Positions 51,580-64,000 of a stretch of 64,000 bases of DNA are shown piece by piece (position 1 is the first letter of the stretch; every line of letters begins with the position of its first letter). This DNA comes from Hermodice carunculata (taxonomy: Eukaryota > Annelida > Polychaeta > Eunicida > Amphinomidae). Location: the NCBI GenBank assembly GCA_964020975.1, contig OZ026621.1, positions 95,668,005 through 95,732,004 of the forward strand, in the 5' to 3' direction. Both the position numbers and the translations under genes were made by a program. The notes under the pieces are model-generated. The model saw nothing but the letters and a program-made list of their open reading frames with translations, was not told the DNA's origin and did not search any database.

Positions 51580-52663
51580 TTTCTCTCTCTTTCTCTCTCT
51601 TGCCCGACATTTTGATTTGAAGACTACTTAACGTAGAAAGTCCAGCATGATTATACTTCCACGCATAAAGTTTTTTATGAAGAGGGTGAGTTTTGAAAAT
51701 TATGCACATTAGGGCCATTGTGGGTGAAGGTGCCGTTCCAACTTCAATTCATTGGTTTGGGCAGCAGGTGCATCCAATGAATCACAAACAAAAGTATCTT
51801 ATCTATGCTAATCGGGGGCAACTGAAAAACTTCAATATTGAGTGTCACTATACTATCAATGGAAGACGTGTCATTTCAACTTCAATTCAGAAGTTTATGT
51901 CGTAGTCGCATCCAGTAAACCAAACACACAAGTTGTAGAATATGAATTTTTACCTATTAGAAGCACGTGGAAAATCAAGTGTTGAATATATATTTTCAAA
52001 ATTCTTATGCTTAGATGTGCTATTCTGACTTCAAATCTTAGATTGGTCCATCATCAATTTTGTCCAGCGCTAAGCTTTCAGATGGTACTTATACTAGAAT
52101 GTCTTACCAGTGTGTGGCCCTATCAGTCAAATGCAAATAATGCAAATTCGGAGCAACAGTAACAAACTTGTACATTTTGGGATACATCAGGCATACAACA
52201 AGACATGATATGTCATCAGCAGTCAATTACATGTGTATGTACATCGCAAAGATTTGTGGTTTACACTCATGTCAGACATAGCACTTTTATTCTATCATAT
52301 GGTGACCATTTTTTTCATCAATCTGTGCTGTAGTGTAAACAGTGATCCATAAATGAACTAAGGTTGCAATAAAAAGTGTACGGTACCAGAATTAATGAGA
52401 GTTTCTCATCACAAGACCAAATCTTGTTTCTTTGCTGACATTCGACATTCCGTTTTATCCACAATTCTTACTTTCTGCATGACATTTTCTTTTTACCAGC
52501 ATATTTTTCATGCAGACAGCCTTGTTTTGGTACAGTTTTTTAAACTGAAGTTTCATGTCTTTTTTCATGTAGATTTTCCAATTTAAATCTGAATGTATAA
52601 GACCCTAACCCTTCTTTGTAGGCACACAGACAGATTTGCCTTGGAGAAAATCTTCCTTTCTAG
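51330..52663 (+). mobile_element. Helitron-like element, plus orientation
   Basis: The 3' end is clear: GGCACACAGACAGATTTGCC, decayed hairpin, then CTTTCTAG|T at 52663. Toward the 5' side come core sequence, the CCGACATTTTGATTTGAA string and a long CTTT/CTGT microsatellite (51387-51600). A different 5' hairpin module (GGTGC...GCACC, about 51330-51377) precedes it. The exact 5' base is uncertain. Confidence 0.75.
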
Positions 52664-52678
52664 TTCTTGCCCTGTTCA

Positions 52679-53461
52679 TCATTATGTCTGTGTGCCAATA
52701 CAGACATTTTGTTTTTCTTGCAATTCTTTCTTTCGCCCTGATTTTGTCCGGAGCTTTTATCGGACACCACGATGCCTAGAACTGCCAAATTTGCCATGAT
52801 GATTGACCTAGTGGTGAGATTGTGCATATTGTGTTGTGTAGTCAAGATGTTCAAAATTATGCAAATTAGGAACATATAAAAGTTAAATGTTTGATATATT
52901 CAAAACTGTTATGGATAGGAACACGATTTTAAATGCTAAATGAAGGTTTGTGAGGATGGGATAGCTTATGGAGATGTTTTTAGATTTGTAGCAATTGAAA
53001 TTATGCCAAATAGGGACATTTGAAAATTTAGATCTTTAACATCTTAAAAACTAATATAAATAGAGACATGGTTCTAAATGCTAGCTATAGGTTTGTGTGG
53101 GTGGGCTATTTAATAGATATGTTTTCAGATTTTGTAGCTATTGAAATTATGCAAATTAGCGGTATTTGAGAATTTAAATCTCTTCTATCTTCAAAAGTAA
53201 CACAGATAGAGTTACGATTCTGAATGCTAGCTACAGGTTTATGAGAATAGGCTATTTAATGGAAAAGAAGAAGTATCAGGAGGTGCTGTCACCTGGTGGA
53301 AAAGACAGTAGCTTAACTATCAACTTTTTGGGCTTCCTGAAGATGGCATTTTTCCAAGAATAACTTTCACATTCTAAAGTTTTGTGTATTAGTAATATTT
53401 CAAACTTGAATTTTTTGTAGCACATAGACAGGTTTGTTGTGAAGCAAATCTTCTTTTCTAC
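52679..53461 (+). mobile_element. Helitron-like element, plus orientation, 783 bp, both ends visible
   Basis: The 5' end is A|TCATTATGTCTGTGTGCC with its hairpin (TGTCTGTG...CAGACA), followed by a short CTTT stretch and about three type-B monomers. These repeat with landmarks at 52854, 52998 and 53144 (144 and 146 bp). The 3' end is CACATAGACAGG, hairpin GTGAAGCAAATC, TCTTTTCTAC. CTAC replaces CTAG, and T follows. It lies 15 bp from the previous element, in the same orientation. Confidence 0.8.
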
Positions 53462-54111
53462 TTACACTTTTCCTTGCTCTTGTTGAGCGTACATTGAGCG
53501 TACATTGAGCGTACATTGAGCGTACATTGAGCGAGTAGGGCTCGCACTTCTACTCTTTCAGTGTCTTCAGTTTTATCTCTTTTAATGGGCGCATCTCATT
53601 TCATTTCACATCGTTTCTCAAGTTATTTTCCTGGGCCACCCACAAGATGGATGTTTGAGCAGATACCTTGCCTGTTATCTGCCTACCGTAACATGAAATC
53701 TGCCATATGGAGCCCCAGAGGGGACATAAAAAAAAAAAAAAAAAACGAATTTGCGTTCCCTCGTTAAAGAATTTTTCCACAACAAAAAGCTTCGTACTGT
53801 CCCCCTCTAGAAAGAAAAACAAATCAAACACACACACACACAAACAAACAAACAAACAAACAAAAAAGCAAAAAAAAAAAAAAAAAAAAAAACAAACGAA
53901 AAAAAAAAAACAAAAAAAAAACAAAAAAAAAAAAAAAAACAAACAAACAAAAACAAAAACAAAAAACAAAAAGCAAACACAGCCCCAACCCCCCAGAAAC
54001 CGAAATCAAAAACATAAACAAAAATCAAACAAACATGCAACGACATGCTTGATATTGTGATTAAATAATTCCATGATTTTCCCGCCATTTGCATGAAACA
54101 TAAATAAGCGT

Positions 54112-54150
<39 letters not shown>

Positions 54151-56429
54151 ACCCCAGTATCACAGACTGCTGATCATTAATCGATACTTTAACAAGCCCC
54201 AAGGCAACACAAGTGACCAACCTGTAACAGGAGACCATGAATGCAAACACCGTCTGTATTTTTCATGACAAATCATTTGCCTTGAGAGTATTTATGTTGT
54301 AATAGACACGGGGTCTCCAAAAAGGTTCCACTGTAGCCCAAAGACACTCAAGCTTTTGTCACTCATAGAAGCGTTTATTGAACAACATTGTCTAAGCATT
54401 TCACACCATTCTGATTGCATCTACACTGTCTCGGAATCCACAAGTGACTCTTGACATTGCAAAGGGCCTGAGGCGACAGGGGTGGAATATTTTTATGATC
54501 GACCACGTCATTATGCCATTCAACTAAGAGCTTAGTTCGGGCAGAAAAAATTGGCTGAGCTATGACCGTATTCTTTGTTGTCGATTGAAAAGTGTATCAG
54601 CATGCTGCTCACATCTTTACATGGAGGCACACGGCTAATGATGTGGAGGTGATATAGTTTAACGAGTACACCGCTAGTTTGTCACCTGGTGTTCCCCTCC
54701 AGGCAAATGACCGAACGTCCGTGCTTAGCTTCATCACAACTGCCCACAAACTATTCACATTGCACTGCGGCCAAACGTTTTACCATCGTCAGCATTATAC
54801 TACCCTAGAGTATGTGCACAATGTTATTCATCAATAAATTGATTAAAGTGAATTTATCTCTGCGTTATCGTCTGTGTGTTCGTCCGTCTATCCGTGCATA
54901 TATATGGTCGACTTACTTATTTCCGATATGCTCCTATTTGCAATAATTTGCAAGATTATTCCAAATTGATGTTAAGCTATGTTTCGGGAAAAGTTTAAAG
55001 CTATGACCCAGGAGATCTTCACAACTTCTCAAACTTTCGTGTTTGCTTAAACAATACAGTCAAAACACTGAAACGTGCCCCCTTTATCCTAAGCTCTCAA
55101 AATTGGGGGAGACTGCTCATGAATTTGAACAGTTTCATCATTTGGGAAATTTAATTTGTCATTCACATCACACGTATAATCATTTGAACGCCTTTATAAA
55201 AGAACCCACTCACCCTTTATTTAAAATGCATTTTATTCTGTTACGACATTTGAATTGATGTTGGAAATAGGAGAGTGCTCGAGACTGTTATTTTGTTGTT
55301 ACTCTGTAAGGAGTAGGTTGATTAGGCCGTCGATCTGAATAAACAATGTGGGAAACTACATATTTTCGGGATATGCATTTACATGCTCATTTCTTCCACA
55401 AAACTATTTCCTTGTAATTAAATGGGCCTCATCTAAGCCTTTGTAAGGGTGATGTCGTGCCACTCAGTTTGCTTAGGCTATCGGAAATAGGGAGGTCGTG
55501 CATACATCCCCTAGTCATTCTGCCTAAATTCATAATTTGCTAATCTATCAATCCACCTGTGTGTGATACACTAATTTTTGTAATTGAAATTTGGTACTTC
55601 AGTGCTACAGTGTATCACAGATACAACCATTTAGCGTAATCAACTAGTTTTCAGGAACAGTGCTGGGAAACCATACTTGGCACACAGTAGCCTCAGTATA
55701 ACAAACTCTAAGTCTTACTTCAATGCACCCAACTTATCTCTTGGATGATGGAAATGCTTTTTAAATTGCCGTAAAGTACTGTAACCAAACTTAAGTTCAA
55801 TTTTACTTCAAAAAACCTCGGTGCAATCCCAGGTGTATGTCTTACAGCCAAGCTTGTGTGCAAGCCTCTCTGGTGTATGTGATGCAGGTACAGCCTACCA
55901 GTGGGCATACAGAAATTATGCAACTTTTACGGATACTAATTGGCAACATCTAAAAACAGAGCTCTGTCGCAGTTGAGGTACCTAGTGAGGAGGGAAGTGG
56001 AGGGGTGGCCTCGCCTGACATTTTACGTGTTGTGCAAATGTAAATGAAACTCCTCTTTGGATTTCTCTTGTTACTATTCCTTCCAGTTAAAGACAACATA
56101 TTGCTCAAAGCCACACTACATCTTCCACCATACCCCTACCCTATGGTTCCACTTTCACCAACATGACCGGTGTGTCGCAAGGCAATTGGCCTTGCTCCAG
56201 TCTGAGACTAGGAATTCCTAGTCTCAGCCCCGATTCAGATCCAACCCATGTATACATACATCCAGAAACTAAATTTGCTTTATTTCACTTCATTTAACTC
56301 AATCAATCAGCTACACAGTAATAGAAGATATAAATATAAGCTAATGGTGGGTTTCACTACTTTTAGTTTTGATGACAAACCTTCAGACTCTCTTGCATTT
56401 TTAATTTCTCTCACGAGGTGTCACCACCT
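53462..56429. other. No gene seen; long A-rich tract
   Basis: A-runs with C or G interruptions fill 53728-54148 and generate many spurious frames. 54150-56429 is unclassified. The 71-codon frame at 55043-55258 has no recognisable domain. Confidence 0.5.
53484..53535. repeat. 11-bp tandem repeat, about 4.5 copies
   Basis: Unit TTGAGCGTACA, nearly identical copies, just outside a Helitron-like 3' end. Confidence 0.93.
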
Positions 56430-57558
56430 ATCCAAAAGCTGCACAAATCTGTCTATGTGCATACGTTTGAAGATGTTCAACGTTTATTATTTCAAATGAC
56501 CTTAATTTGCATAATTTCAATTTGTGCAGCCGTCTTTACCAATTCATCAAATGCGTGCTGGTCCATAACACAGGGGCAGAAGTTGGAATAGCTTCTCTAT
56601 CTTTTATAGCTTATTCAAGATTTAAAATTTCCTATGGTGATACTTTGCATAATTTAAATTACTACAACTTTTGTTTTTAATTCATCAGGTGCGCAATGGT
56701 CAACAACCCCCAGTAGAAACCGGATTGACATCTGTATCTATCATGGTTTTGAAGATATTCAAGATTGTAAATTTCGAATCCTGCTAGTTAGCATGATTTA
56801 AAGTGCTACAACTTTTGTTTTAGATTCATTACATGCGCAATGGTCAAGAACCCTCTAGTAAAAGTTGATATGACATCTCTATCTATTTAATACAAGGAGA
56901 AACTTAACAAACCTAATTCTGTAAACCCACGTATCGTTTGAACACTATCAAGTCCGATATTAGAGCAAAGTCCTTTTCCGTACCATTCACTAAAAACTGC
57001 ATAGTTCTAAATCATAACAGCAAATTATTTTATAAAAGGAACAAATCATATTCATAAAATTTGAAATTTAGAAGAAAGTTTTAGCCATTATTAGCCTATA
57101 TAAAATCGGGTCATCAGCGGGGAACCAGCGCAAGACTTGTTTCGGTGCCATTAATCCCCGGACAAGTCATTCTATAACACTTTTGAAGATATTAAAGATT
57201 TAAAGTTCCAAATGCTGCTAAATAGCATGATTTAAATGGCTACAACTTTTGTCTTAAATTCATTAGATGCGCCATGGTCAATAACCCTCGAGTAGAAGTT
57301 GGAATGACATTTCCATTTATTATACTTTTGAAGATATTCAAGATTTAAAATTTCAAACGCCCCTAATTTGCACAATTTTAAACATCTTTATTCTTGTGTA
57401 TAAAAAAGCAAAACTCCTTGGTACAATCATGACAAATTTTGAGTTTCGATGAATAACAGTGTCAAAGAAAAGTGTGGGACAAATTCCCTGGTATAGAAGA
57501 AAGAGGAAAGAAAGAAAGGACTTTAGAAAAAACAGAAAAGTATATGTTGAAACACATA
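56430..57558 (-). mobile_element. Helitron-like element with type-B monomers and a nested insert
   Basis: Contains a diverged 3' segment (AAATCTGTCTATGTGC near 56445), about four type-B monomers (TCTCTATCT...TTTTGAAGATATTCAAGA), the TTTGCACAATTTTAAA segment, a short AAAG stretch and a TATATGTTGAAACACATA hairpin module (57541-57558). The terminal CTAG is lost. A 289-bp insert (56887-57175) interrupts one monomer. Confidence 0.72.
56887..57175. mobile_element. 289-bp insertion with TCTAT flanking duplication
   Basis: It breaks a type-B monomer between TCTCTATCTAT and AACACTTTTGAAG. TCTAT precedes it (56882-56886) and also ends it (57171-57175). Near the right end, GACTTGT and ACAAGTC form 7-bp hairpin arms. 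No coding sequence, and the family is unknown. Confidence 0.65.
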
Positions 57559-57632
57559 GTTTAATAAACATACACTACCTATTCTTAACTTAGAGGTTTA
57601 ATAAACATACACTACCTATTCTTAACGTAGAG
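57559..57632. repeat. 37-bp tandem duplication
   Basis: GTTTAATAAACATACACTAC... occurs at 57559 and again at 57596 with one clear difference. Confidence 0.92.
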
Positions 57633-57639
57633 ACATGCA

Positions 57640-59040
57640 CGGTCTTTTAAATTGTTTTTTTAAACGATGACTAAGATGGTAATTACCTAATATATAGTGG
57701 AATTTTATTCCAAAGTAATACCCATTCTATTTAAAAGAGAATAATAATGTATATCTGTGACATCTGAAAAAATGGAAATCAAGTTTCCGTCTTGTGTCGT
57801 ATCAATGAACATCGCGATTAGTGACCAAACATTTCCTTCACGAAATCAGGCAAGAAATTGTTAACTTGAAACATAACCATTCCTGTTAAAATTTATTTAT
57901 ATATTCACATTTCATTATATTTCAATCATCAAATAAATATTCAGTATGATCATAAAACCAACATTTGATATGAGACGAACAATTTTCTTTTGTAATTCAA
58001 TGTGGCAATCTAAAGTAGTTCTGTTCATTGAAGCCCGGGTAATGCTACAGTGAGTAAAATGTGGGTTAAACGAAGCAAAAGTTAATTTCTTAGAATATTT
58101 TTACTCACATTTTGATTCACCTTTTCCAATATCCAATTACCCCACTATTTTTATTTAATATACATGCAATCCGTGATTTCCAATTAAGATGGTCATCCAA
58201 CCACATTCCTAAAAAATTCACTTTTGTCACGTTCAATTTTTTATTATTAAGTCTAATGCAAAAATTAGTTTTTTCAACATTTGCTACTAAGCTGTTCGAT
58301 TGAAACCAAGTAGAAACTTTATCCATAATATGATTTATTTTACTTAAAAGACGATTCAAATTTGTATCTGAAAAAAATAAACATCAGCAAGCAATAAAAA
58401 TAAGCATTCTGGGCATGCAGTGAACAAAATCATTAATATAGATGGGGACTAACAGCGGTCCTAACATTGACTGCAGCAGAATATCATGTGTAATATTTAA
58501 CATGTCGGACTGTGCATTTTGAAATTGGACAAATTGACACCGATTTGAAAAACATGAAGAGAACAATGGGGGAGGGGGGGGGGGGTCTCCACGAATTTCC
58601 AAATAATTCCAACTTTTCAAGTAAAATACTGTAATCAACAGTATAAAAGGCCTTGGAAAGATCTAAAAATATACTTATTAAGTGTTCTGCTTTTTCCAAG
58701 GGCTCTGATATTCCATTAGTCAAAAAGCTTACCGCTAACTTAAAATTGTATTTCCTGCGAAATCCAAATTGAAATATCTAAATTATCTAAATATGCAAGC
58801 AACGGATTATCAACTACTTTTGCCAACAATTTTGAAAATTGTGTCAGAGAAGATATTGGTCTGTAGTTGGATAACACTTCTGGGTCTCCATGTTTAAAAA
58901 AAAACAAAAAAACATCCACTTAACAATTTTTACTACATCTTGAAAAATGCCTCTCTTCAGTGATAAATGAATAAATAATATATGTTAAAATACTGTAAAT
59001 TTCAGTAGAAAGATATCTAATAACTTTTGGCTTTTGTCTC
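57640..59040 (-). mobile_element. Decayed non-LTR retrotransposon RT
   Basis: Minus-strand fragments in order: HLSLKRGIFQD (about 58960), an NYRPIS-like motif, FLDLSKAFYTVDYSIL (58640-58720, region A), MLGPLLVPIYINDF (58430-58480), then LVANVEKTNFCI and NFLGMWLDDHLNWKS (58150-58300). Several stops and frameshifts and a G-run (58571-58586) disrupt it. No endonuclease. Jockey/CR1-like. Confidence 0.78.
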
Positions 59041-61700
59041 AACCACGGCTAGAATCTTGGCGCAATGTGTGCACAGAGCTTAAGAAAGATTCCATGAAAT
59101 ATTGTGTGGCAGCATATAAGGTTTTAAAACAAACCATATGTACCCAAGTATGATACCCGGGTATACCAAACTGGCATATCCAGGGATGATGTTTTCCGAG
59201 TGCATGCAGTGTTCTAAGAACAATTAAGTTTCCTATATAATATTTGGCTTTTGTTCCAAGGTATATAGCCTGCGGCCATGAACACGCAGCAGCGCACGGG
59301 CTGACAAGCTGCTTTGATGCGTCCCAACAGTTTAATAGGTTCAACAGTCAATATGTCCAGGATTACCAATGTCCTCTTGACCTTCTACATAGTAAAAATG
59401 ATGCACGATTATTTGATTGATAATAAAATTATATGTGCATTTGGCCTATGTTAAATATCGTCATAGTTTAAAAATAGATTTTATCTTGGGTCTTTGCCGC
59501 CAGTTGAAAATTTTGCTATTAACATTACGATAACTAAAAGAACTTTTGTAGAATTTTTTAATTCTTGGTATACTCAATGTGTGATAGATCGCTTAATAGA
59601 CTACATATCGTCCCTATTTTAGCTCTTTGGTGTACATATTGAAAACCAATATTGCTTTTTCTTTTCGGAAAAGGTCATTGTAGCCTGGGAGAAGAGGATT
59701 GTGAGTAACGTCTCGGAATTGTACCTGTCCGAAGTCATTTGTCCTAGTGCCATTTCGAAAGTCGAAATTTTATAGAGGCTGCATTTTCTTTATTTGTTAT
59801 TTTCTAGATAGACATTCTGCCCGCCGCACACCACCAACACGCAACATACGTATATGTATGCTTTTAGCTTTCAACTGTTAGGTACTGCAATGTTAATGTT
59901 CATGTGGCTAACTGAATTGCCCAGAAATTATTGAAGTTTAATTGGCTTTACCTGAAAAGCATTAATTTGTGTGTCAATGTGTCATAGACACTTTACTTTC
60001 AGTCCGAGGCACACTATTCTGCATTGTTAATTTAAATTAGGGCTACTATAAAGCACATCTGTCTTGCTTCTTTACCCCCTTTGCCGTTCTTTTCCCTAAT
60101 CATTTGTAAATATTCTAACCGTAGTGAGGAATAAAAAGAAACAATTGCGAGTATCGGAACTGTACTTAAGTCACCATATAAAATATATTAAATTGTAGTC
60201 AATGCAAACAAAACGCATTTGTAGAAAACATATACGAACGTAAAGAAAAAATAAATATAAGCTCTCGATTTTACAAAAAAATACCGTATAGTTATTTTTT
60301 TTGAAAGAATATATTTAAATTTATTATTCCACATTTTAGGTCTGTATGTTTGATTAAGATTCTCATCACGCAGCAGTGCGAGGGGAAATAGTCAGAAAAG
60401 TCCGACTGCTTGGGGTACTAACAGTGGGCCACCCCGCTCCATATTAACAGATCGTTTAATATTTGTAAAGGGGGGGGGGAGACTCCAACTACGTTATTTT
60501 TACATTAGCAAACCTGTTTAGAAAGAGCATATTTGTTGACGATTTAAAATTTTTAAATTCTGAACGAGAGACAAAGAATGAGCCCTGCACTCCGAAGAAG
60601 ATACCAATAATTTTGTCTAGAGAAGTAGAACAAATACTGGCCAAATTCATATTGCAATACAATAAACAAATTAGACATGCAGACGCTTACGCGGACCTTT
60701 TCCGACCAAGTTTCTTTATAAATGAACTAAGACGCCCCAAAAGTTTGCTGTTTTGTCTACCTGACTAATTAATCTCTTTTCCATCAACCTATAGGAAAAG
60801 TGTCTGGACACAGTTTTGTGTTTTGTGTGAAACAATGTAGAGGTCGATTTTGATAAATTCAAAGAATGGTCAATACAAGTGTGTTGTTCCACAAAAACTA
60901 CAAAACCCAGCAACATTATTCAGGTTGGAGGGAAAGAAAATGTAAATAGTTTCTGAAGGTCAGGGACATGAATGTCCAAGAATTAAAGTGATATTCTTGC
61001 ACTCAATTTAATATTGGCCCATTGTGATCCGTACTGGTTTAGCAGAATTTGTTCAAGTCCCCTGCTGCTTTATTATTTTCTTTTCGTAATTATTCCGTTA
61101 GAGAGAACCATGTTACTCACATGGATATGGACCATCGTTCTAAAATAATCCATTTGATGAAAAACCTCTTTCACTATTTCTCAGCATCTACCGATTTTGT
61201 TCTTCTTTCAAGATGGCAATTGGGTAACAAACTCGAGCTAAACACCTGTTCTAATGTAGCGTAGTCCGAAAATTGTTGTTAGAAAGTTTCCAGGGCATGA
61301 GATATGTTATTTAAGCTATTGCTTCATATGCCAGGCCACTGAACAGTGTACTAAAACATTGATTAGTTTTCTTCTAGTTTTGTTGTGATGTAGCCCTCTG
61401 AGTCTTCTTGTTTGAACTAATAAAAAGATAAATACAAAAATTACAGACAAGGGTCTGCGCGATGTTATTGTTTGGTAATAATTTCATGACAGTATGCAAT
61501 ATTACTACGAAAAATTTAAAGGGACCTATGATTATATAACTTTCTGTTCAGCAATTTGTTTTGTTAATTACATATATTTACTTCCATTTTGCTTTGAAGA
61601 TCATCTAGGTCAAATTCAATACTGATCCAACCAAAATGACAAATTCCTTAGTGATTAAACACAAGAGCCGTAGACACAACAACAAAACGAAATCAAGAAA
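59041..61700. other. No gene seen
   Basis: The longest frame (59039-59344, minus, 101 codons) shows no known domain. The rest is unclassified AT-rich sequence with a G-run at 60470-60479. Confidence 0.5.
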
Positions 61701-62400
61701 TAGTAAAGAAGATTTGCTTCACAGCAAATCTTTCTGGGTGACTTCAAAATGAGAACAGTTAGAAATGCTTCACTTTTACGTTGTTCAATATAATGTAATT
61801 TTGTGTATTAGTCTAATTTTTATAAATTAAAAGCTACAACTTTGGTTCTTGGTTCATTGGATGTGGCCATGTCACAAACCTATGAACTAAGGCTTGAATC
61901 AGCACTGAAAACGCCCTCTTGGAAGTAGGTGGCCCCAAAATTCATTGCAGCCTCGTTTGTGTTGTTAACAATTGTTCAATCTGAAAAATTTGGGCCACTT
62001 ATCATCAGTTTTTTTACAAAATAAGGTGGTCCAGCCACCGTTTTTGGTGTGATTTGGCCACCGGGTTAGCAGCTTTTTCTAGCACTCTGAATGACACCAC
62101 TATCTATCATTTTGAAGCTATTCAAGATCTTACTTATGTGTATTTGCCTGATGTCCATAGATTGAAAGCTTACAACTTTGGTTCATGGTTCATTGGATGC
62201 GGTTATGTCACAAACCTGCAACTTGGAGTTGGAATGGTACCTCTATTGTATTTTTGCTTTTTGCCCAGAACCACTTTCCAGTTGTCATGATCCTATTCCG
62301 CAGTCCGAACTTTTTACTGTCCATAAGCTAACCTGTCACTGTCTGACCTATACACGTATGGAAGTACTATGCATGATAGTTTTGTAGCTATTGTTGAAGT
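61701..62400 (-). mobile_element. Diverged Helitron-like element
   Basis: On the minus strand it ends with the best-kept hairpin of the set, AGATTTGCT-GTGA-AGCAAATCT, then TCTTTACTA in place of TCTTTTCTAG. Two diverged type-B monomers follow (shared text CTACAACTTTGGTTCTTGG / CTTACAACTTTGGTTCATGG, and ATGTCACAAACCT). No 5' end was found, but a TTTGCATAATATAAAA string at 62948 may be a displaced part. An inverted repeat lies inside (61931-62000). Confidence 0.7.
61931..62000. repeat. 70-bp inverted repeat
   Basis: GTGGCCCCAAAATT and AAAATTTGGGCCAC form 14-bp arms with one mismatch, around a 42-base centre. Possibly a tiny foldback element inserted in the Helitron-like copy. Confidence 0.7.
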
Positions 62401-63297
62401 TTTCCCGAGGTGTTGTGGTAATCTTAAAGCTGTTTCCTACTGAAGACGCCAACACATTCCAATAAAGTATGTATATATATATATATTCCAGTGGACAGAG
62501 ATCACATATATAAGTTCTACCATATAACCACTGGGTACTCAACTTATTAATATACCAAGCCTTATATACTTCACAGAAGCTCACAGTAATTCCATATCAT
62601 GTAAATGTATACATATATTTATCTTATTGTACAATCTTCATATTGATGTGATTGTTCATCAGCTATTCAATGAAAGTGTTGGTGGTAGAGGGGGGAGGGG
62701 CACAACGCCCACAATGCTAAACTGGTATAACTTGCCCTCGGCGAGGGTGCCGTCACCTGAAAGCGTGTATGTGTGTGTGTGTGTGTGGGGGGGGGGTCAT
62801 GGAGCAGGTATATGGCTTACCCTAGATGGAATGGGGGAAGTGGGGTAGATATAGGGTCCTGAATGTGGTACAAAACTCATAGTAATCGTCTCCTGGCATA
62901 TGCAATGGCCATGGTTTTTCCATGCTTTTAAAATTATAATTGCCCTAATTTGCATAATATAAAATGAAAATAAGACAATTCGGCAAGTTGTTTATGTAAA
63001 GCAGTATATGACAAGAAGCCATTTGTTGGACAAATTGAGGGAAAAGTGCCCAGTGGTTCTCCAAAACAATTCCGAAGGAAATAGCCAAGCGATTTCAAGT
63101 TTTTTAAAGGACACCATATTTGCCACACCCCCCCCCTAAAAAAACCCATTACAAATAAAATGTACTTAAGCTTGACATTTTCAACAAGCGAAATAGAGCT
63201 CCACCCACGGTACATCCCGATTACGTTTGATGAAGATCCAATCAACGGGAAACAAGGTATACATTGATTTATATTGGTACCACTGCACTAACAATGC
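62401..63297. other. No gene seen
   Basis: G-run in 62786-62796 and a short TA tract at 62470-62486. Frames here have no domain. Confidence 0.5.
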
Positions 63298-63560
63298 TAA
63301 CATTGACATGTATATTAGAATCCCAACACCACCTATGCTAACATTGACATTTATGCTGGTATACCTACACTAACTGTACTAACCATGACATTAAAAACTA
63401 GTATCACCACGCTAGCTATGCTAACATTGACATTTATACTAGTATCACCAATCTAACTATGCTAGCATTGACATTTCAAATGGTATGCCTACACTAAACA
63501 TGCTAACATTGGCATTTATACTGGTATCACCACACTAAGTAAGCTAACATTGACAGTTAT
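63298..63560. repeat. 41-bp minisatellite, about 6.5 units
   Basis: The landmark TAACATTGAC recurs at 63298, 63339, 63380, 63422, 63463, 63504 and 63545. Units diverge moderately. Confidence 0.93.
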
Positions 63561-63703
63561 TGATGCACACCTACATTTTATGTACTCGATAAAATTTAGA
63601 ATATGAGAGCAACGTTACGTGATAAATAGATTTCATACCAACGGACTTACATTTGTATGATACCAGGCAGCTTGGAGAGGTCAAAAATTACAAAGGCGTA
63701 AAA

Positions 63704-63719
63704 CACGCGCGCGCGCGCG

Positions 63720-63797
<78 letters not shown>
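63704..63797. repeat. (CG)n-(AC)n microsatellite
   Basis: Short CG tract followed by a long AC tract. The CG part is a potential Z-DNA former. Confidence 0.97.
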
Positions 63798-63798
<1 letters not shown>

Positions 63799-64000
63799 TA
63801 GGCATTATATGTCCCAGTTGCAACTGTACGACTTAAATAATTCAAAGATTTGAACTGTAAAATGGATGCCTGCTTTCGTTCAATGTTTTTCTGTCCGTGT
63901 ACAACTTGACGCTCTTTGGTTCATTCATTTATTATGTCAAATCTCTGCTCTGCACACTTTATAGATCATATTTAAAAAGAAACCATAAATGACAAACCTG
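63798..64000. other. No gene seen at the window edge
   Basis: Unclassified sequence. Confidence 0.5.

Noticed and set aside
53601-54250. Phe/Val-rich and Lys-rich long frames
   Set aside because: They come from the A-rich/T-rich tract and change with every frame.
63298-63560. CRISPR array
   Set aside because: The 41-bp units are contiguous with no unique spacers, and the context is animal DNA.

Overview
This is a stretch of animal nuclear DNA, most likely from a marine invertebrate bilaterian. It is AT-rich and very poor in genes. It is full of LINEs, tRNA-derived SINEs, Tc1/mariner DNA, rolling-circle-like repeats and long microsatellites. I cannot name the species from sequence alone: the repeat style would fit a hemichordate, cephalochordate, brachiopod or mollusc. 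No rRNA gene, intact tRNA gene, CRISPR array or operon is visible. A 200-base run of N at 7467-7666 marks an assembly gap.

The only convincing host coding piece is one terminal exon of a C-type lectin domain on the minus strand (39920-40155). A short BED zinc-finger ORF (34436-34687) is probably the remnant of a hAT-type transposase. One stretch (about 14700-16612) holds a broken fossil of a virus-like element with similarity to a double-jelly-roll-like protein.

Layout. 0-9 kb: a block duplicated on both sides of the gap, a jockey/CR1-type LINE (2816-4225), a second LINE with a well-kept endonuclease (6250-7466), paired dispersed repeats (4912-6170) and minisatellites. 9.5-19.4 kb: a cluster of one repeat family with Helitron-like ends and tandem arrays of about 144 bp. 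20.7-23.1 kb: a minus-strand LINE split by a complete 1643-bp Tc1-like element with TA duplications. 23.9-28.3 kb: a long decayed L1/Tx1-like LINE split by a 218-bp MITE. 29-38 kb: a LINE 3' end, two copies of one tRNA-derived SINE with perfect target duplications, and a LINE fragment hosting one of them. 38-47 kb: mostly unclassified sequence, the lectin exon and large microsatellites. 47.4-53.5 kb: more Helitron-like copies, one of them split by a LINE. 56.4-64 kb: two more copies, a minus-strand LINE and a 41-bp minisatellite.

Main result of the hunt. The abundant repeat family (at least ten copies or fragments here) reads, in its own orientation, A|TC ... hairpin ... CTAG|T. It has inverted repeats just inside both ends, a CTTT microsatellite near the 5' end, and variable numbers of 144-146 bp core monomers. 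This is the architecture of non-autonomous Helitron/Helentron-type elements with internal satellites. One core monomer is dense in AGGTCA half-sites, including exact DR1 motifs. Separately, the 218-bp MITE carries eight exact TTTCGCGC (E2F-type) motifs. These two repeat families are the best candidates for elements that spread transcription factor sites.
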